The notes below the pieces were generated by a model, which was given only the letters and a program-made list of their open reading frames with translations, ran no database searches and was not told the DNA's origin. From Coriobacteriales bacterium (GTDB taxonomy: Bacteria > Actinomycetota > Coriobacteriia > Coriobacteriales > UBA8131), in NCBI GenBank assembly GCA_031263665.1, contig JAISFJ010000164.1, positions 1 through 5,591 of the forward strand: 5,591 nt of DNA. The letters run 5' to 3'. Below, one piece after another: positions 5,070-5,591 of this stretch. The translations under genes were made by a program, and so were the position numbers. Every line of letters starts with the position of its first letter. Within the stretch, counting starts at the first letter, position 1.

Positions 5070-5591
5070 ATGATTACGACCGGTGAGGCAGCCCGCAGAC
5101 TGGACATATCGAAACGGCGTGTTGTGGCGCTTATTGAAAGCGGAGACTTAACGGCACAGCGTTTTGGACACGTATGGATGGTGGACGAAAGCTCCGTCGC
5201 AAGCCGGTTGGAGCAGCCCCGCCTGACAGGAAGACCCAAATTGGGAGAACGTGACCAATCAAAACTGCTCCGCTTTACTCTCATGAACAAAAACTATGAG
5301 GTACTCAACTTTACTTACAACAGCCGCAACCATACCGTTGGCGAAGTGCAGCCACTTGGCAAAATGGCTTACGCACCGCTCGGCATACTAAGTAGCCCGG
5401 GACACCCAACGACCGCCCATGCAACTGAATGGATTGCCAATCGCTACATACCCACGATACGCCCACGGCTTACGGAGTTTCTTCGCGAGCTTGGCTACAA
5501 CCATCCGGCCCAGATGATGTTTGCCTCCTTTGGACTCAATTTATCGGATCAGTACTGGTTCAGACCTGAGGGCGCGAGTCTGAACTGGCAT
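5070..5591 (+). CDS. HTH-domain protein of HipA-kinase-associated type, N-terminal 174 residues (partial at right edge)
   Basis: The frame is open from ATG at 5070 to the window end. Residues 1-47 form a MerR/excisionase-like helix-turn-helix (TTGEAARRLDISKRRVVALI, then a wing ending VDESSV). A linker containing TGRPKLG (53-59) follows. The segment from about residue 67 (LRFTLMNKNYEVLNF) to FGLNLSDQYWFRPEGASLNW near the edge resembles the N-terminal region of HipA-like Ser/Thr kinase proteins known from Firmicutes and Coriobacteriia, where an SDQYW motif precedes the kinase domain. The kinase part would lie outside the window, so kinase activity is not shown. AGGA lies 5 nt before the ATG. 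The gene is divergent from nikA with a 176-nt gap and is preceded by its own palindrome. It may be a toxin-like or regulatory kinase fused to its own DNA-binding domain. Confidence 0.7.
   Translation, partial: MITTGEAARRLDISKRRVVALIESGDLTAQRFGHVWMVDESSVASRLEQPRLTGRPKLGERDQSKLLRFTLMNKNYEVLNFTYNSRNHTVGEVQPLGKMAYAPLGILSSPGHPTTAHATEWIANRYIPTIRPRLTEFLRELGYNHPAQMMFASFGLNLSDQYWFRPEGASLNWH

Noticed and set aside
5012..5290. Minus-strand open frame of 92 codons opposite the HTH gene
   Set aside because: It is antisense to a frame with a clear HTH domain and its own ribosome binding site.

Overview
The window (about 57% G+C by eye) holds most of one minus-strand transport operon and the start of one divergent plus-strand gene. 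Right to left, the operon encodes a lipoprotein substrate-binding protein, two DppB/DppC-type permeases and an ATPase that runs off the left edge. This is the SBP_bac_5 / BPD_transp_1 / Opp-Dpp-Nik type of ABC importer. Several independent clues favour nickel (or a nickel chelate) over peptide: NikC-like motifs in the second permease, a His-containing HPHGHGW tail in the binding protein, a His cluster in the ATPase, and a NikR-like inverted repeat, GTGTTAC-N13-GTAACAT, lying on the predicted operon promoter. A second ATPase (NikE type) would be expected beyond the left edge.

Layout. Positions 1-1126 (-): nikD-like ATPase, 3' end outside the window. 1138-2142 (-): nikC-like permease, whose N-terminal codons are interrupted by a 126-bp REP-type inverted repeat. 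2135-3160 (-): nikB-like permease. 3178-4893 (-): nikA-like binding lipoprotein. 4894-5069: divergent control region with the candidate NikR box and nik promoter on the left, and an 11-bp GGTATACTTTT inverted repeat on the right. 5070-5591 (+): N-terminal 174 residues of an HTH protein of the HipA-kinase-associated type, 3' end outside the window.

How it works together (inference): when nickel is scarce the operon is transcribed. The binding lipoprotein, exported probably by Tat and anchored outside the membrane, captures the ligand, the two permeases form the channel, and NikD plus an unseen NikE drive transport. When nickel is plentiful a NikR-type repressor would cover the -10 region. The divergent HTH/HipA-like gene seems functionally separate and probably controls itself through its own palindrome.

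Organism: gene order, the twin-arginine lipoprotein signal, the HTH-HipA architecture and the abundant GGGGACGG-type REP sequences suggest a Gram-positive gut or anaerobic actinomycete of the Coriobacteriia (Eggerthellaceae-like). This is an impression from protein style, not a proven assignment. The most unusual feature is repeat DNA that reads through in frame inside transporter genes: clearly at the start of nikC, and apparently at both ends of nikD.
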